A DNA stretch of 56,723 nucleotides from Bacteroidales bacterium (GCA_017535325.1 JAFXUC010000074.1:1-56723); one strand, 5' to 3'; positions 28,647-38,803 are shown, numbered from the stretch's first letter. The notes: a model not told the origin generated them from the letters alone. A program made the numbers and translations.

Positions 28647-29084
28647 ATGTTACAACCGAAAAGAACGAAATTCAGGAAGATGCAGAAAGGCCGCATGAGA
28701 GGTCTTGCCCAGAGAGGGCACGAAATCGCATTCGGCAGTTTCGCACTCAAAGCATTGGAGAATTTCTGGATCACGGGACGTCAGATAGAAGCGGCACGTC
28801 AGGCAATTTCGCGTAAGATGCAGTGTGAAGGTCAGATTTGGATTAGAATCTTCCCTGACAAGCCCGTTACAAAGAAACCTGCCGAGGTACGTATGGGTAA
28901 AGGTAAAGGTCAGCCCGAATACTTTGTAGCCCCCGTTACTCCGGGCAGAATTATGTTTGAAGCCGACGGCGTGCCGTTTGATATCGCTAAGGAAGCGTTC
29001 AGACTGGCGGCTCAGAAACTTCCGATTAAAACTAAGTTTGTCGTAAGACGCGATTATGTCAACCCTGCAACAAATATTGAATAA
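28647..29084 (+). CDS. rplP: 50S ribosomal protein L16
   Basis: 145 aa. Helps position tRNA in the A and P sites. Starts with [17 protein letters not shown] and holds [16 protein letters not shown], both diagnostic. Overlaps rpmC by 1 base. Confidence 0.98.
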   Translation: MLQPKRTKFRKMQKGRMRGLAQRGHEIAFGSFALKALENFWITGRQIEAARQAISRKMQCEGQIWIRIFPDKPVTKKPAEVRMGKGKGQPEYFVAPVTPGRIMFEADGVPFDIAKEAFRLAAQKLPIKTKFVVRRDYVNPATNIE

Positions 29085-29299
29085 TGAAAAAGTCAGTACA
29101 ACAGAAGGAAATAAAAGATTTGACTACCGCTGAATTGGAAGAGAAACTCAGTGCCGCAGTTTTGGACTTTACCAAGATGAAACTCAACCACGCTATCACT
29201 CCTTTGGAGTCTCCGATTCAGATACGTGACAAAAGAAAATACATTGCACGCCTGAAAACGGAGTTGCGCGCAAGACAAATCAGTAACGCTAAAAATTAA
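29084..29299 (+). CDS. rpmC: 50S ribosomal protein L29
   Basis: 71 aa helical hairpin protein near the tunnel exit. [13 protein letters not shown] and the C-terminal [14 protein letters not shown] match the family. One-base overlaps on both sides (TAATG) tie it to rplP and rpsQ. Confidence 0.96.
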   Translation: MKKSVQQKEIKDLTTAELEEKLSAAVLDFTKMKLNHAITPLESPIQIRDKRKYIARLKTELRARQISNAKN

Positions 29300-29586
29300 T
29301 GGAAATGGCAGAAGAAGTTAATCAAGAGGTAGTAGTAAGAAACTTCAGAAAGGTACGTATCGGGACGGTAGTGAGCAACAAAATGGAAAAATCTATTGTT
29401 GTTGAAGTAAGACGCAAAATGAGACATCCCAAGTACGGAAAATTTATTCTCCGTACCAAAAAGTTCATCGCTCACGACGAGAAAAACGAATGCAACATCG
29501 GCGATACCGTAAAAATTATGGAAACACGTCCTTTGAGCAAACGTAAAAACTGGAGATTAGTTGAAATCGTAGAAAAAGCTAAATAA
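29299..29586 (+). CDS. rpsQ: 30S ribosomal protein S17
   Basis: 95 aa from the ATG at 29299; a second ATG at 29305 is also possible. OB-fold protein binding 16S helix 11. [18 protein letters not shown] and [18 protein letters not shown] are clear family blocks. Confidence 0.97.
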   Translation: MEMAEEVNQEVVVRNFRKVRIGTVVSNKMEKSIVVEVRRKMRHPKYGKFILRTKKFIAHDEKNECNIGDTVKIMETRPLSKRKNWRLVEIVEKAK

Positions 29587-29593
29587 TTTTATT

Positions 29594-29959
29594 ATGATAC
29601 AGCAAGAATCAAGAATGACTGTAGCTGACAACAGCGGCGCAAAAGAAGTGCTCTGTATCCGTGTCCTCGGCGGAACGGGCCGCAGATATGCCTCTGTTGG
29701 CGACAAGGTGGTCGTAACCGTTAAGAGCGCAATCCCTTCGGGCGATATTAAGAAGGGTACAGTATCCAAGGCGGTTGTCGTACGCACCAACAAAGAAATC
29801 CGCAGACAGGACGGCTCGTACATCAGATTTGACGACAATGCCGTTGTTCTGTTAAACAATCAGGGAGAACTCAGAGGTACCCGTATTTTCGGACCGGTGG
29901 CAAGAGAATTGCGCGCCAATTATATGAAAATCGTTTCTTTGGCTCCTGAGGTTTTGTAA
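29594..29959 (+). CDS. rplN: 50S ribosomal protein L14
   Basis: 121 aa, normal. Subunit-interface protein. [19 protein letters not shown] and the C-terminal [13 protein letters not shown] are diagnostic. First gene of the spc operon part; 7 bases after rpsQ. Confidence 0.98.
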   Translation: MIQQESRMTVADNSGAKEVLCIRVLGGTGRRYASVGDKVVVTVKSAIPSGDIKKGTVSKAVVVRTNKEIRRQDGSYIRFDDNAVVLLNNQGELRGTRIFGPVARELRANYMKIVSLAPEVL

Positions 29960-29984
29960 TTTTAAAAAAAATTTTAGGTTAAAA

Positions 29985-30317
29985 ATGAAATTGCACATTA
30001 AAAAAGGAGACACGGTGATTGTCAATTCTGGCGAACACAAGGGCAAGAAAGGGACAGTTCTCAAAGTTCTCGTTAAGAAAAACCGTGCTATCGTTGAGGG
30101 TGTCAATATGGTGAAGAAAGCCACGAAACCTACCGCCGAGAAAAATGAAGGCGGTTTTGTTGAGACAGAGGCTTCGATCCATCTTTCAAACCTTATGTTG
30201 ATTTGCCCCGAGACAGGCAAACCTACCCGTATCGGCAGAAAGTTGGTGGAAACCGACGGCGTTGCAAGATTAGTACGTTATTCAAAAAAATCTGAAAATA
30301 AAAAGGAGATAAAGTAA
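29985..30317 (+). CDS. rplX: 50S ribosomal protein L24
   Basis: 110 aa. Assembly initiator of the 50S. The KOW motif is in [20 protein letters not shown]; the C-terminal half has [15 protein letters not shown]. Follows rplN by 25 bases and sits 1 base before rplE. Confidence 0.97.
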   Translation: MKLHIKKGDTVIVNSGEHKGKKGTVLKVLVKKNRAIVEGVNMVKKATKPTAEKNEGGFVETEASIHLSNLMLICPETGKPTRIGRKLVETDGVARLVRYSKKSENKKEIK

Positions 30318-30318
30318 A

Positions 30319-30870
30319 ATGCAATACGTACCGTCTTTAAAGAAAAAGTACAGGGAAGAGATTGTTCCCGCTATGAAAAACGAGTTCGGCTATACAAGCG
30401 TAATGCAGACTCCGAAATTGGTTAAGATCGTTGTTAACCAGGGTATCGGAGACGCTACTGCCGATAAGAAAATCGTTGATACTTCAATGGCCGAAGTTAC
30501 GGCAATAACCGGTCAGAAACCCGTTACAAGACTCTCTAAGAAGGATATTTCCAACTTCCATTTGAGAAAGGGAATGCCTATCGGAGTTATGGTAACTTTG
30601 AGACACGACCGTATGTACGAGTTCCTCGAAAGATTGATAGCAATCGCATTGCCGAGAATCCGCGACTTCAACGGTATTTCCGGTAAATTCGACGGAAGAG
30701 GCAACTACACTCTCGGTATCAAAGAGCAGATTATTTTCCCTGAAATCGACATCGACAAAGTAAGCAAGATTAAGGGTTTGAACATCACTTTTGTTACCAC
30801 GGCTAAAACCGACGAGGAAGGTTACAAATTATTGCAGAATTTTGGTTTACCGTTCAAAAAACAGAAATAA
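30319..30870 (+). CDS. rplE: 50S ribosomal protein L5
   Basis: 183 aa. Binds 5S rRNA in the central protuberance and contacts P-site t[18 protein letters not shown] and [16 protein letters not shown] are typical. Overlaps rpsN by 1 base. Confidence 0.98.
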   Translation: MQYVPSLKKKYREEIVPAMKNEFGYTSVMQTPKLVKIVVNQGIGDATADKKIVDTSMAEVTAITGQKPVTRLSKKDISNFHLRKGMPIGVMVTLRHDRMYEFLERLIAIALPRIRDFNGISGKFDGRGNYTLGIKEQIIFPEIDIDKVSKIKGLNITFVTTAKTDEEGYKLLQNFGLPFKKQK

Positions 30871-31139
30871 TGGCAAAAGAATCAATGAAAGCGCGCGAGG
30901 TTAAACGCGCAAAACTTATCGCTAAATACGCCGAGAAGAGAAAACAACTCAAAGAGGCCGGCGATTATGTAGGACTTCAGAAGTTGCCGCGCAACTCTAA
31001 CCCGATTCGTCTGCACAACCGCAGCCGTTTGTCAGGACGTCCGAAAGGATATATGAGAATGTTCGGACTCTCACGTATGGAGTTCCGCGAAATGGCTTCG
31101 CAAGGGTTGTTGCCGGGCGTAAGAAAAGCAAGTTGGTAA
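30870..31139 (+). CDS. rpsN: 30S ribosomal protein S14 (zinc-free form)
   Basis: 89 aa. 30S head protein. The length and the absence of CxxC motifs show the zinc-free form. [20 protein letters not shown] and the end [10 protein letters not shown] are diagnostic. Starts inside the rplE stop. Confidence 0.97.
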   Translation: MAKESMKAREVKRAKLIAKYAEKRKQLKEAGDYVGLQKLPRNSNPIRLHNRSRLSGRPKGYMRMFGLSRMEFREMASQGLLPGVRKASW

Positions 31140-31164
31140 TTTTATTTAAAAAGTAAAACAAAAA

Positions 31165-31554
31165 ATGACAGATACAATTGCAGATTTCCTGACCCGTATC
31201 AGAAACGCGGCGATGGCAAAACACAGAGTCGTTGAGGTGCCTGCAAGCAAAGTAAAAAAGGAAATTACTAAAATCCTTTTCGACAAAGGCTATATCCTCA
31301 GTTACAAGTTTGACGACGAAAACAGAGCCATCAAAATCGCTTTGAAGTACAATCCGCAAACTAAGGCTTCGGCTATTCAGTCTATTACGAGAGTTTCAAC
31401 TCCGGGTTTGAGAAAATACGAGGGTTGTAAAGAGTTGCCGAGAGTTTTGAACGGTTTGGGTATTGCCATCGTTTCAACCTCGAAAGGCATTATGACCGAC
31501 AAAGAAGCAAGAGTTCAGAATGTCGGCGGTGAAGTAATTTGTTACGTTTATTAA
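31165..31554 (+). CDS. rpsH: 30S ribosomal protein S8
   Basis: 129 aa. Central 16S-binding protein of the platform; represses the spc operon in E. coli. [19 protein letters not shown] and the C-terminal [18 protein letters not shown] are diagnostic. rplF begins 21 bases later. Confidence 0.98.
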   Translation: MTDTIADFLTRIRNAAMAKHRVVEVPASKVKKEITKILFDKGYILSYKFDDENRAIKIALKYNPQTKASAIQSITRVSTPGLRKYEGCKELPRVLNGLGIAIVSTSKGIMTDKEARVQNVGGEVICYVY

Positions 31555-31574
31555 TAAATCAGGTAAGTTTTAAA

Positions 31575-32138
31575 ATGTCAAGAATTGGAAAATTGCCCGT
31601 TCAGATACCCGCTGGGGTTCAGGTAACCGTAGACGACAAAAATCACACTGTGGTCGTTAAAGGCAAGCTTGGTGAATTGAGGCAGAAAGTAAATCCTGAT
31701 ATTAAAGTGGAAGTTGAGAACAACCAACTCAAAGTTTCCCGTCCCTCGGACGACAAGATACACCGTTCATTGCACGGCCTTTACAGGGCTTTGATTGCAA
31801 ACATGGTAAAAGGTGTAAGCGAAGGATTTACAATTAAACAGGAAATGGTCGGCGTAGGTTACAGAGCGACTTCGCAAGGTCAATTGCTCGATATTTCCGT
31901 AGGTTATTCGCACAACATCCTTATGGAACTTCCCAAAGAAGTTCAGGTTAATGTTGTAACAGAAAAACGTTCTAATCCGATTATTACCCTTACAAGTTGT
32001 GATAAACAACTTTTGGGTCAGGTTGCGGCAAAAATTCGTTCGTTCCGCGCTCCCGAACCTTACAAAGGCAAAGGTATTAAGTTTGTGGACGAAGTTCTGC
32101 GCAGAAAGGCAGGTAAGACGGCTTCTTCTTCCAAGTAA
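31575..32138 (+). CDS. rplF: 50S ribosomal protein L6
   Basis: 187 aa from the ATG at 31575 (MSRIGKLPVQIPAGV). An upstream in-frame codon inside rpsH (31539) would add 12 unrelated residues and is rejected. Two L6 domains are present; the C-terminal signature is PEPYKGKGIKFVDE. Lies near the sarcin-ricin loop and factor-binding site. Confidence 0.97.
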   Translation: MSRIGKLPVQIPAGVQVTVDDKNHTVVVKGKLGELRQKVNPDIKVEVENNQLKVSRPSDDKIHRSLHGLYRALIANMVKGVSEGFTIKQEMVGVGYRATSQGQLLDISVGYSHNILMELPKEVQVNVVTEKRSNPIITLTSCDKQLLGQVAAKIRSFRAPEPYKGKGIKFVDEVLRRKAGKTASSSK

Positions 32139-32171
32139 TCGGGCTTAACTAATTAAAAAATCGTAAAGAAA

Positions 32172-32528
32172 ATGGCTTTAACTAAGCAAGAAAGAAGACA
32201 GAGAATAAAATACCGCATCCGCAAAAAACTTTCTGGTACTCCCGAAAGACCGAGACTTTGCGTGTTTAGAAGCAACAAAAACATTTTTGCTCAGTTGATT
32301 GACGATGTCAGCGGTAAAACATTGGTGGCAACCTCTTCAAGGGTTAAGGAAATTTCCGAGAAGAAAGTAACCAAAATTGAACAGGCTGCTTTGGTAGGCA
32401 AGGCTATTGCCGAAAAAGCAAAGGCTGCCGGTTACGAAGCGGTTGTTTTTGACAGAAACGGTTATCTCTACCACGGCAGGGTAAAATCTTTGGCCGAGGC
32501 GGCACGTGAAGGAGGTTTAAATTTTTAA
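32172..32528 (+). CDS. rplR: 50S ribosomal protein L18
   Basis: 118 aa. Binds 5S r[21 protein letters not shown] and the end [18 protein letters not shown] match the family. Followed by rpsE after 6 bases. Confidence 0.98.
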   Translation: MALTKQERRQRIKYRIRKKLSGTPERPRLCVFRSNKNIFAQLIDDVSGKTLVATSSRVKEISEKKVTKIEQAALVGKAIAEKAKAAGYEAVVFDRNGYLYHGRVKSLAEAAREGGLNF

Positions 32529-32534
32529 CGGATT

Positions 32535-33053
32535 ATGGCAACACAAAACATTAAAAAAGTAAGGACTAACGACTCTGAATTGAAAGAAAGAGTTGTTAAA
32601 GTAAATCGTGTAACAAAGGTTACCAAAGGCGGTCGTACTTTTACTTTCGCCGCCATAGTAGTCGTAGGTAATGAGAACGGTATCGTAGGTTACGGTTTGG
32701 GCAAAGCAAACGAAGTAGCAACAGCCGTTTCAAAAGGTGTTGAAGATGCCAAGAAAAACCTTATAAAAGTTCCCGTTTATAAAGGAACTATCCCCCACGC
32801 ACAAATCGCAAAATTCGGCGGTGCCGACATTTTGTTGAAACCGGCTTCAAGCGGTACCGGTGTTAAGGCGGGCGGTGCTATGCGCGCCGTTTTGGAAAGC
32901 GTCGGAATTAAAGACGTTCTTGCAAAATCAAAAGGTTCTTCTAACCCCCACAACCTCGTAAAAGCGACGTTCAAAGCACTTTCAATGTTGAGGGACGCTC
33001 AAACCGTTTCGCAATACAGAGGAGTTGATGTGAACACTGTGTTTAACGGTTAA
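32535..33053 (+). CDS. rpsE: 30S ribosomal protein S5
   Basis: 172 aa. Accuracy and mRNA-unwinding protein at the entry site. The dsRBD-like N-terminal domain with [16 protein letters not shown] and the C-terminal [15 protein letters not shown] are clear. Confidence 0.98.
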   Translation: MATQNIKKVRTNDSELKERVVKVNRVTKVTKGGRTFTFAAIVVVGNENGIVGYGLGKANEVATAVSKGVEDAKKNLIKVPVYKGTIPHAQIAKFGGADILLKPASSGTGVKAGGAMRAVLESVGIKDVLAKSKGSSNPHNLVKATFKALSMLRDAQTVSQYRGVDVNTVFNG

Positions 33054-33066
33054 TCTAAGGAATAAG

Positions 33067-33249
33067 ATGAAGATAAAAGTAACTCAGGTCCGCAGCAAAA
33101 TCGGCTGGCCGAAAGATCAAAAGGCAACTCTTGAATCTTTGGGTTTAAGAAAAATCGGACAAAGTGTCGTTCTTGAAGACAATCCCTGCAACATGGGCAA
33201 AGTCATCAAAGTAAGACACCTTTTGAAAATTGAAAATATTAACGAATAA
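33067..33249 (+). CDS. rpmD: 50S ribosomal protein L30
   Basis: 60 aa, normal length. KIKVTQVRSKIGWPKDQKAT and LGLRKIGQSVVLEDNP are family blocks. Sits between rpsE and rplO, as in the spc operon. Confidence 0.97.
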   Translation: MKIKVTQVRSKIGWPKDQKATLESLGLRKIGQSVVLEDNPCNMGKVIKVRHLLKIENINE

Positions 33250-33264
33250 TATTATTAAACAAAA

Positions 33265-33711
33265 ATGGACTTGTCACAATTAAGACCCGCAAAAGGTTCG
33301 ACACATACCAAAAAACGTTTGGGAAGAGGTCAGGGTTCGGGTTGGGGCGGCACTTCGACCCGCGGTCACAAAGGTGCTAAATCCCGCTCGGGTTATTCCC
33401 ACAAGGTAGGTTTTGAAGGTGGTCAGATGCCCCTTCAAAGACGCGTTCCTAAATTCGGGTTCAACAACGTTAATAGAGTTGAATACAGGATTGTCAATAT
33501 TTCCGATTTGGAAGAGATTTCCAACAAACTTAATGTTACCGACATTAATTTGGAAGTTTTCCAGAAAGCGGGTTTGATTTCCAAAAACGACATCGTTAAA
33601 GTGTTGGGCAACGGTAAACTCACCAAAAAACTGAATGTTACCGCTAACGCTTTCTCAAAGTCGGCAAAAGCCGCTATTGAGGCTTTGAACGGAACTGTTA
33701 ATACGTTGTAA
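33265..33711 (+). CDS. rplO: 50S ribosomal protein L15
   Basis: 148 aa. Late-assembly 50S protein. Glycine-rich N-terminus ([19 protein letters not shown]) and [18 protein letters not shown] are diagnostic. secY starts 11 bases after its stop. Confidence 0.98.
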   Translation: MDLSQLRPAKGSTHTKKRLGRGQGSGWGGTSTRGHKGAKSRSGYSHKVGFEGGQMPLQRRVPKFGFNNVNRVEYRIVNISDLEEISNKLNVTDINLEVFQKAGLISKNDIVKVLGNGKLTKKLNVTANAFSKSAKAAIEALNGTVNTL

Positions 33712-33722
33712 TAGAAAATTTG

Positions 33723-35069
33723 ATGAAAAACTTTATTCAGACACTTAAAAACATTTGGAGAATCGAAGACCTCCGTAACAGAATTCTGGCTACGCTGGCT
33801 TTGGTGTTGGTTTACAGGGTCGGGGCGCACATTGTGCTTCCCGGCATTGACCCTAACCAATTGCAAAACCTTTCGGAGCAGACCAAGGACGGAATTATGT
33901 CTCTTCTCAATATGTTTTCCGGCGGCGCGTTTGCCAATGCCTCGATTTTTGCACTCGGTATCATGCCCTACATTACGGCTTCGATTATCGTGCAGCTTCT
34001 CGGAATGGCAGTGCCGTATTTCCAGAGACTTCAAAGGGAAGGTGAGAGCGGAAGGAGAAAAATCAACCGTATTATCCGTCTTTTGACGGTGGCTGTGTTG
34101 ATTGTCCAGGCTCCGAGTTATTTGATTAACCTCCACTACCAGCTTCCTGACTCCGCATTTTTGGCGGGCGGTTTTTGGGGATTTACCTTTCCCTCGGTTG
34201 TAATTCTGACGGCGGGTACCATGTTTATTATGTGGCTGGGTGAACGTATCACGGATAAAGGTATCGGAAACGGTATTTCGTTGTTGATTATGATCGGTAT
34301 CATCGCAAGGTTTCCGTTTGCACTCGGTGCTGAGGTCGCTTCCAAATTCGGCGAGACTGCCGGAGGCGGTGCGATAGCACTGATTGTGGAACTTGTGGCA
34401 CTGCTTATGGTCTTCGTCGTTTCCATTCTTCTTGTGCAGGGAACACGTAAGATTCCCGTACAATACGCAAAGAGAATCATCGGTAATAAACAATACGGCG
34501 GTGTAAGGCAGTATATCCCTTTGAAGGTGAATGCCGCCGGCGTAATGCCTATCATTTTTGCCCAGGCATTGATGTTTATTCCTCTTATGTTTACCCATTT
34601 CAACTCTGAGGTTACCTCCGGTATCGCTTCGGCTTTTGCCGATTTTACCGGTTTTTGGTACAACTTTACTTTCGCTCTGCTGGTAATAGTTTTCACGTAT
34701 TTCTATACGGCGATTACTTTCAGCCCGCAACAAATGGCGGAAGATATGAAGAAAAGGGGCGGATACATTCCCGGTGTCAAACCCGGCAAAAAGACTGTTG
34801 AGTTCTTGGATGAAATCATGTCAAGAATCACTTTGCCCGGTTCGATTTTCCTTGCATTGATTGCTATTCTGCCCGTATTTGCAATACTTTGCCATATCAA
34901 CAACCAGTTCGCACAATTTTATGGCGGAACGTCTTTGTTGATTATGGTCGGTGTAATACTTGATACTTTGCAGCAGATTGAATCCCATCTTTTGATGAGA
35001 CATTATGACGGTTTGATGAAAACCGGAAGGATCAAAGGAAGAACGGGCGGACAGGCGGCTGCTTTGTAA
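33723..35069 (+). CDS. secY: Protein translocase subunit SecY
   Basis: 448 aa from the ATG at 33723 (MKNFIQTLKNIWRIEDLRN); the TTG at 33720 is less likely. Ten membrane segments form the Sec channel. LFSGGAFANASIFALGIMPY-like block near residue 65-80 and the cytoplasmic loop with GTRKIPVQYAKR are typical. Domain ends with the C-terminal tail GRIKGRTGGQAAAL. After it, the map gene usual in many Bacteroidota is missing. Confidence 0.97.
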   Translation: MKNFIQTLKNIWRIEDLRNRILATLALVLVYRVGAHIVLPGIDPNQLQNLSEQTKDGIMSLLNMFSGGAFANASIFALGIMPYITASIIVQLLGMAVPYFQRLQREGESGRRKINRIIRLLTVAVLIVQAPSYLINLHYQLPDSAFLAGGFWGFTFPSVVILTAGTMFIMWLGERITDKGIGNGISLLIMIGIIARFPFALGAEVASKFGETAGGGAIALIVELVALLMVFVVSILLVQGTRKIPVQYAKRIIGNKQYGGVRQYIPLKVNAAGVMPIIFAQALMFIPLMFTHFNSEVTSGIASAFADFTGFWYNFTFALLVIVFTYFYTAITFSPQQMAEDMKKRGGYIPGVKPGKKTVEFLDEIMSRITLPGSIFLALIAILPVFAILCHINNQFAQFYGGTSLLIMVGVILDTLQQIESHLLMRHYDGLMKTGRIKGRTGGQAAAL

Positions 35070-35137
35070 AAAAAAAGTTTACGGCAAAAATGTTAATTTG
35101 CAAAGTTTATACAGAAAGATATTAGTCATGAAAGATG

Positions 35138-35174
35138 TTTTTCCGCTCACCGGAAGGTTTCGGGGGCGGAAAAA
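35138..35174 (+). terminator. Hairpin after secY (possible terminator or attenuator)
   Basis: TTTTTCCGC (35138-35146) pairs with GCGGAAAAA (35166-35174), with further pairing inside. The T-run after the stem is missing on the plus strand, so termination would be weak. It lies between secY and the infA promoter. Confidence 0.45.
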
Positions 35175-35215
35175 TAATCTGTTTTAAAAAAGTTTGAAAA
35201 AAAATTCTTATAAGT

Positions 35216-35247
35216 TTTGCAATTTGATTATAAATGTTTTAATTTTG
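35216..35247 (+). promoter_or_regulatory. infA-rpmJ promoter
   Basis: TTTG at 35216-35219, 20 bases, TAATTTTG at 35240-35247, and the infA ATG at 35267. A clean match to the Bacteroidota consensus, so infA can be expressed apart from the spc operon. Confidence 0.8.
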
Positions 35248-35266
35248 CGGCATAAAATTTTTAAGA

Positions 35267-35485
35267 ATGTCAAAACAGGCTTCAATAGAAAAAGACGGTA
35301 AAATCACTGAGGCGTTGTCTAACGCGATGTTCAGGGTGGAACTCGATAACGGGCATCAGATTATTGCCCATATTTCGGGTAAAATGCGCCAGCATTACAT
35401 CAGAATATTGCCCGGAGACAAGGTCAGGGTGGAAATGTCCCCTTACGACTTGACAAAGGGGCGAATATCTTTCAGGTATAAATAA
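35267..35485 (+). CDS. infA: Translation initiation factor IF-1
   Basis: 72 aa, normal length. OB-fold protein that blocks the A site during initiation. [20 protein letters not shown] and the end [16 protein letters not shown] are diagnostic. It has its own promoter and precedes rpmJ by 28 bases. Confidence 0.98.
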   Translation: MSKQASIEKDGKITEALSNAMFRVELDNGHQIIAHISGKMRQHYIRILPGDKVRVEMSPYDLTKGRISFRYK

Positions 35486-35513
35486 AATTTAACACACAAA
35501 AAAGTAAAATAAA

Positions 35514-35630
35514 ATGAGAGTCAGAACATCAGTTAAAAAACGCTCGGCTGATTGCAAAGTTGTTAGAAGAAAAGGTAGGGTTTATATCATTTGTAAATCT
35601 AATCCTAAATTTAAGCAACGTCAAGGTTAA
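35514..35630 (+). CDS. rpmJ: 50S ribosomal protein L36 (zinc ligands incomplete)
   Basis: 38 aa, starting [19 protein letters not shown] and ending NPKFKQRQG. Start ATG 35514, stop TAA 35628-35630. Zinc-type L36 uses three Cys and one His; here the first Cys position is Ser (RSADC) and the His position is Phe (PKFKQ), leaving C14 and C27. It is therefore most likely a zinc-free form, as common in Bacteroidota. Sits between infA and rpsM, the usual place. Confidence 0.95.
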   Translation: MRVRTSVKKRSADCKVVRRKGRVYIICKSNPKFKQRQG

Positions 35631-35646
35631 TTTTTAAAAAAGTTGT

Positions 35647-35676
35647 TTTGTGATTGCAAATTTTTTATTATTTTTG
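35647..35676 (+). promoter_or_regulatory. rpsM (alpha operon) promoter
   Basis: TTTG at 35647-35650, 18 bases, TATTTTTG at 35669-35676; rpsM starts at 35718. This splits rpsM-rpsK-rpsD-rpoA-rplQ from infA-rpmJ. Confidence 0.8.
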
Positions 35677-35717
35677 CGGTCGCAAAATCAGTAATTTGGT
35701 AATAAAAGTATAAAACA

Positions 35718-36095
35718 ATGGCAAGAATTGTTGGTGTAGATTTACCCAAAAACAAACGCGGTGAAATCGGTCTTACCTATATTTTTGGTATCGGCCGTCC
35801 GAGAGCTAATCAGATCCTCTCAGAAGCCGGTATTGACAGGGATATTAAAGTTCAGGACTGGAACGATGACCAAATCGCCAAAATCCGTCAGATTATCAAT
35901 GACAACTTCAAGGTTGAAGGTGAATTGCGTTCCGAAGTGGCTATGAACATCAAACGTCTTATGGACATCGGATGTTATAGAGGTATCCGCCACAGAAACG
36001 GACTTCCCGTAAGAGGTCAGAAGACCAAAAACAACGCACGTACGCGTAAGGGTAAGAAAAAGACCATAGCAAACAAAAAGAAAGCTACTAAGTAA
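35718..36095 (+). CDS. rpsM: 30S ribosomal protein S13
   Basis: 125 aa. 30S head protein forming bridges to the 50[21 protein letters not shown] and the C-terminal [19 protein letters not shown] are diagnostic. First gene behind its own promoter. Confidence 0.98.
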   Translation: MARIVGVDLPKNKRGEIGLTYIFGIGRPRANQILSEAGIDRDIKVQDWNDDQIAKIRQIINDNFKVEGELRSEVAMNIKRLMDIGCYRGIRHRNGLPVRGQKTKNNARTRKGKKKTIANKKKATK

Positions 36096-36105
36096 AATTT
36101 AGAAA

Positions 36106-36495
36106 ATGGCACAAAAAAGCAAAGTAACGAGAAAGAGAGTTGTTAAAGTAGAGGCAAACGGACAAGCGCACATCCACTCGTCTTTCAACAACATTATCAT
36201 CTCTTTGACCAACGCTTCGGGGGAAGTGATTTCTTGGGCTTCGGCTGGCAAGATGGGCTTCAAAGGTTCTAAAAAGAACACTCCCTATGCAGCGCAAATG
36301 GCGGCAACGGAATGCGCAAAGACCGCTTTCGATTTGGGACTCAGAAAAGTTAAAGTATACGTCAAAGGTCCGGGTTCGGGACGTGAAGCGGCTATCCGTT
36401 CCATTCACACCGCCGGCGTTGAAGTAGTTGAAATTATTGATGTAACTCCTTTACCTCACAACGGTTGCAGACCCGCCAAGAGAAGAAGAGTTTAA
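36106..36495 (+). CDS. rpsK: 30S ribosomal protein S11
   Basis: 129 aa. Platform protein lining the E-site mRNA path. [20 protein letters not shown] and the end [13 protein letters not shown] are diagnostic. Confidence 0.98.
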   Translation: MAQKSKVTRKRVVKVEANGQAHIHSSFNNIIISLTNASGEVISWASAGKMGFKGSKKNTPYAAQMAATECAKTAFDLGLRKVKVYVKGPGSGREAAIRSIHTAGVEVVEIIDVTPLPHNGCRPAKRRRV

Positions 36496-36526
36496 TTTGT
36501 TTTAACAAAAAAAAATTTTCAAAAAA

Positions 36527-37135
36527 ATGGCAAGATATACAGGTCCTAAATCAAAAATCGCAAGAAAATTCGGCGAGCCTATCTACGGCACCGATAAATA
36601 TTTGGACAGAAAAGGCTATCCTCCGGGACAGCACGGCTTGGAGAAGAAGCGTAAAAAAATGTCGGAGTACGGCACACAGTTGAAGGAAAAACAAAAAGCA
36701 AAATATACCTATGGACTTCTTGAACGTCAGTTCTCGAACCTTTTTGAAAAGGCTTCAAGGTCTAACGGTGTTACGGGTGAGGTTTTGATTCAACTCCTTG
36801 AAAGCCGTCTTGATAATGTTGTATACAGACTCGGAATCGCTCCTACAAGACCGGCGGCAAGACAGTTGGTGTCTCACAGACACATTGTCGTAAACGGTAA
36901 AGTTTGCGGTATTCCGTCTTACCACGTAAAAGCCGGCGATATTGTTGGCGTAAGAGAAAAGTCTAAGGCTTTGGAGGTAATCGTAAATTCGGTTCAGGGC
37001 GCAAACCGTTCGCGTTTCAGCTGGTTGGAATGGGACGGCAGCCAAATGGCTGGTAAATTTATGAATGTTCCTGCAAGAGAAGATGTTCCTGAGAACATTA
37101 AGGAGCAACTCATAGTCGAACTTTATTCTAAATAA
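36527..37135 (+). CDS. rpsD: 30S ribosomal protein S4 (zinc-free form)
   Basis: 202 aa. 16S assembly initiator and, in E. coli, the repressor of the alpha operon. [19 protein letters not shown] at the start lacks the CxxC zinc motif. The S4 RNA-binding domain ([20 protein letters not shown]) is intact. An 89-base gap with a hairpin follows before rpoA. Confidence 0.98.
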   Translation: MARYTGPKSKIARKFGEPIYGTDKYLDRKGYPPGQHGLEKKRKKMSEYGTQLKEKQKAKYTYGLLERQFSNLFEKASRSNGVTGEVLIQLLESRLDNVVYRLGIAPTRPAARQLVSHRHIVVNGKVCGIPSYHVKAGDIVGVREKSKALEVIVNSVQGANRSRFSWLEWDGSQMAGKFMNVPAREDVPENIKEQLIVELYSK

Positions 37136-37149
37136 TATTTTATGGCGGC

Positions 37150-37181
37150 GGACACTTCGGGTATTTTTACTCTTTGTGTCC
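37150..37181 (+). promoter_or_regulatory. Hairpin in the rpsD-rpoA gap (possible leader)
   Basis: GGACAC (37150-37155) pairs with GTGTCC (37176-37181) around a 20-base loop; a later TTACCG and GTTTTTACCGG may add pairing. No T-run follows the stem. It could tune rpoA relative to rpsD, for example by binding S4; this is inferred from position only. Confidence 0.4.
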
Positions 37182-37224
37182 TTACCGTTTGTTTTTACCG
37201 GAAAAATAAAATTAAATAATTCAA

Positions 37225-38217
37225 ATGGCAATATTAGCTTTTCAAAAGCCCGACAAGGTGGTAATGTTGGAGTCGGACGATACTTTCGGCAAGTTTGAGT
37301 TCCGTCCTCTCGAACCCGGTTTCGGCATAACAATCGGCAATGCGTTAAGGCGTATTCTTCTTTCTTCATTGGAAGGATTTGCCATAACCTCTATCCGTAT
37401 TGAGGGTGTTGACCACGAATTTTCTACAATTCCGGGCGTTATAGAGGATGTAACCGAAATAATTCTGAATATCAAAAAGATACGTTTCAAACAGATCGTT
37501 GACGGGCAGAATTTTGAAAAGGCGGTTATCACCATCAGCAATCAGGAGCAGTTCAGAGCAGGCGACATCGAAAAATTCCTGACCAATTTCAAGGTCTTGA
37601 ATCCGGGTCAGCTTATCTGCAATATCGACTCTTCCAAAAAACTTACGATGGAAATCACCATCAACAAGGGCAGAGGATACGTTCCCGCTGATGAAAACAA
37701 AATTGCCGACAGCGAAATCGGTGTCATTGCAGTCGATTCCATCTATACCCCGATAAAGAACGTTAAGTACGTTACCGAGAATTACAGGGTGGAACAGAAG
37801 ACCGACTACGAAAAGTTGATCATTGAGGTTCTCACTGACGGTTCGATTCAGCCGAAAGAAGCCTTGAAAGAGGCAGCAAAAATCCTGATTCATCATTTTA
37901 TGCTGTTCTCCGACGAGAAGATTACGATTGATTCTACCGAGCAGGCAGGCGGCGAAGAATTTGACGAACAAATTCTCCACATGCGCCAACTCTTGAAGAC
38001 CAAACTCGTAGACCTCGACCTTTCAGTACGTGCTCTCAACTGTTTGAAAGCCGCCGATGTTGAAACCCTCGCTGAACTTGTTGTTTTCAACAAAAACGAC
38101 TTATTGAAGTTCCGTAATTTCGGTAAAAAATCACTTACCGAACTTGACGATTTGCTCGCAAATCTCGATTTGAGTTTCGGTATGGATATTTCAAAGTACA
38201 AACTTGATAAAGATTAA
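37225..38217 (+). CDS. rpoA: RNA polymerase alpha subunit
   Basis: 330 aa. The N-terminal assembly domain has [24 protein letters not shown] residues near 30-50 (here [19 protein letters not shown]) and [10 protein letters not shown]. The C-terminal domain (about 255-330; [19 protein letters not shown] and [19 protein letters not shown]) contacts promoter DNA and activators. Full length. Confidence 0.98.
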   Translation: MAILAFQKPDKVVMLESDDTFGKFEFRPLEPGFGITIGNALRRILLSSLEGFAITSIRIEGVDHEFSTIPGVIEDVTEIILNIKKIRFKQIVDGQNFEKAVITISNQEQFRAGDIEKFLTNFKVLNPGQLICNIDSSKKLTMEITINKGRGYVPADENKIADSEIGVIAVDSIYTPIKNVKYVTENYRVEQKTDYEKLIIEVLTDGSIQPKEALKEAAKILIHHFMLFSDEKITIDSTEQAGGEEFDEQILHMRQLLKTKLVDLDLSVRALNCLKAADVETLAELVVFNKNDLLKFRNFGKKSLTELDDLLANLDLSFGMDISKYKLDKD

Positions 38218-38254
38218 CAGTTAAGAGCAGTGATGCTCAAAAAATTATAAAACG

Positions 38255-38803
38255 ATGAGACATAGAGATAAAATCAACCATTTAGGCAGAAAATACGGTC
38301 ATAGGAAATCTATGCTTACGAATATGGCCGTTTCGTTGATTTTCGCTAAGAGAATCAACACTACCGTGGCTAAGGCTAAGGAACTCCGTACTTTCGTTGA
38401 GCCTATCCTTACAGCCTCGAAAGTGGAAATCGCTTGCGCTGAATCAAATGCCAAAACCGAGGAAGAAAAAACTGCTTTCAAGGTAAAACGTATGGCTAAC
38501 CACCGTTTTATCTTCTCAAAATTGAGAGATAAAAAAGCGGTAAAGGCTCTTTACGAAGACGTTACTCCGAAAATTTACGACCGTCAGGGTGGTTATACCA
38601 GAATCCTCAAAACGGGTTTCCGTTTGGGCGACAATGCTAAAACCTGCCTTATTGAACTCGTAGATTTCAACGAGACCTATTCACAGGGCAAAGGTGGCGC
38701 AAAACAGGCTGCAAAGTCAACACGCCGTTCAAGAAAGAAAAAAACAACTGCAACGGCAGAAAATGCTGCCGCACCCGCAGCAGAGGAGAAAAAGGCAGAA
38801 TAG
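38255..38803 (+). CDS. rplQ: 50S ribosomal protein L17 with extended tail
   Basis: 182 aa versus about 127 in E. coli. The L17 core is residues 1-125 ([37 protein letters not shown]). A C-terminal tail of about 50 residues is first Lys/Arg-rich, then Ala/Glu-rich ([12 protein letters not shown]), as in other Bacteroidota. Last gene of the ribosomal cluster, with a terminator 20 bases later. Confidence 0.98.
   Translation: MRHRDKINHLGRKYGHRKSMLTNMAVSLIFAKRINTTVAKAKELRTFVEPILTASKVEIACAESNAKTEEEKTAFKVKRMANHRFIFSKLRDKKAVKALYEDVTPKIYDRQGGYTRILKTGFRLGDNAKTCLIELVDFNETYSQGKGGAKQAAKSTRRSRKKKTTATAENAAAPAAEEKKAE

Noticed and set aside
31539..31574. Upstream start for rplF inside rpsH
   Set aside because: The family N-terminus MSRIGK begins at 31575.
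33435..34733. 432-codon open frame antisense to rplO and secY
   Set aside because: It mirrors two highly conserved genes, has an Arg/His/Asn-rich low-likelihood protein and no promoter or signal; it is a shadow frame.
35138..35174. Strong terminator after secY
   Set aside because: The stem is good but lacks a T-run on the plus strand; kept only as a low-confidence hairpin.
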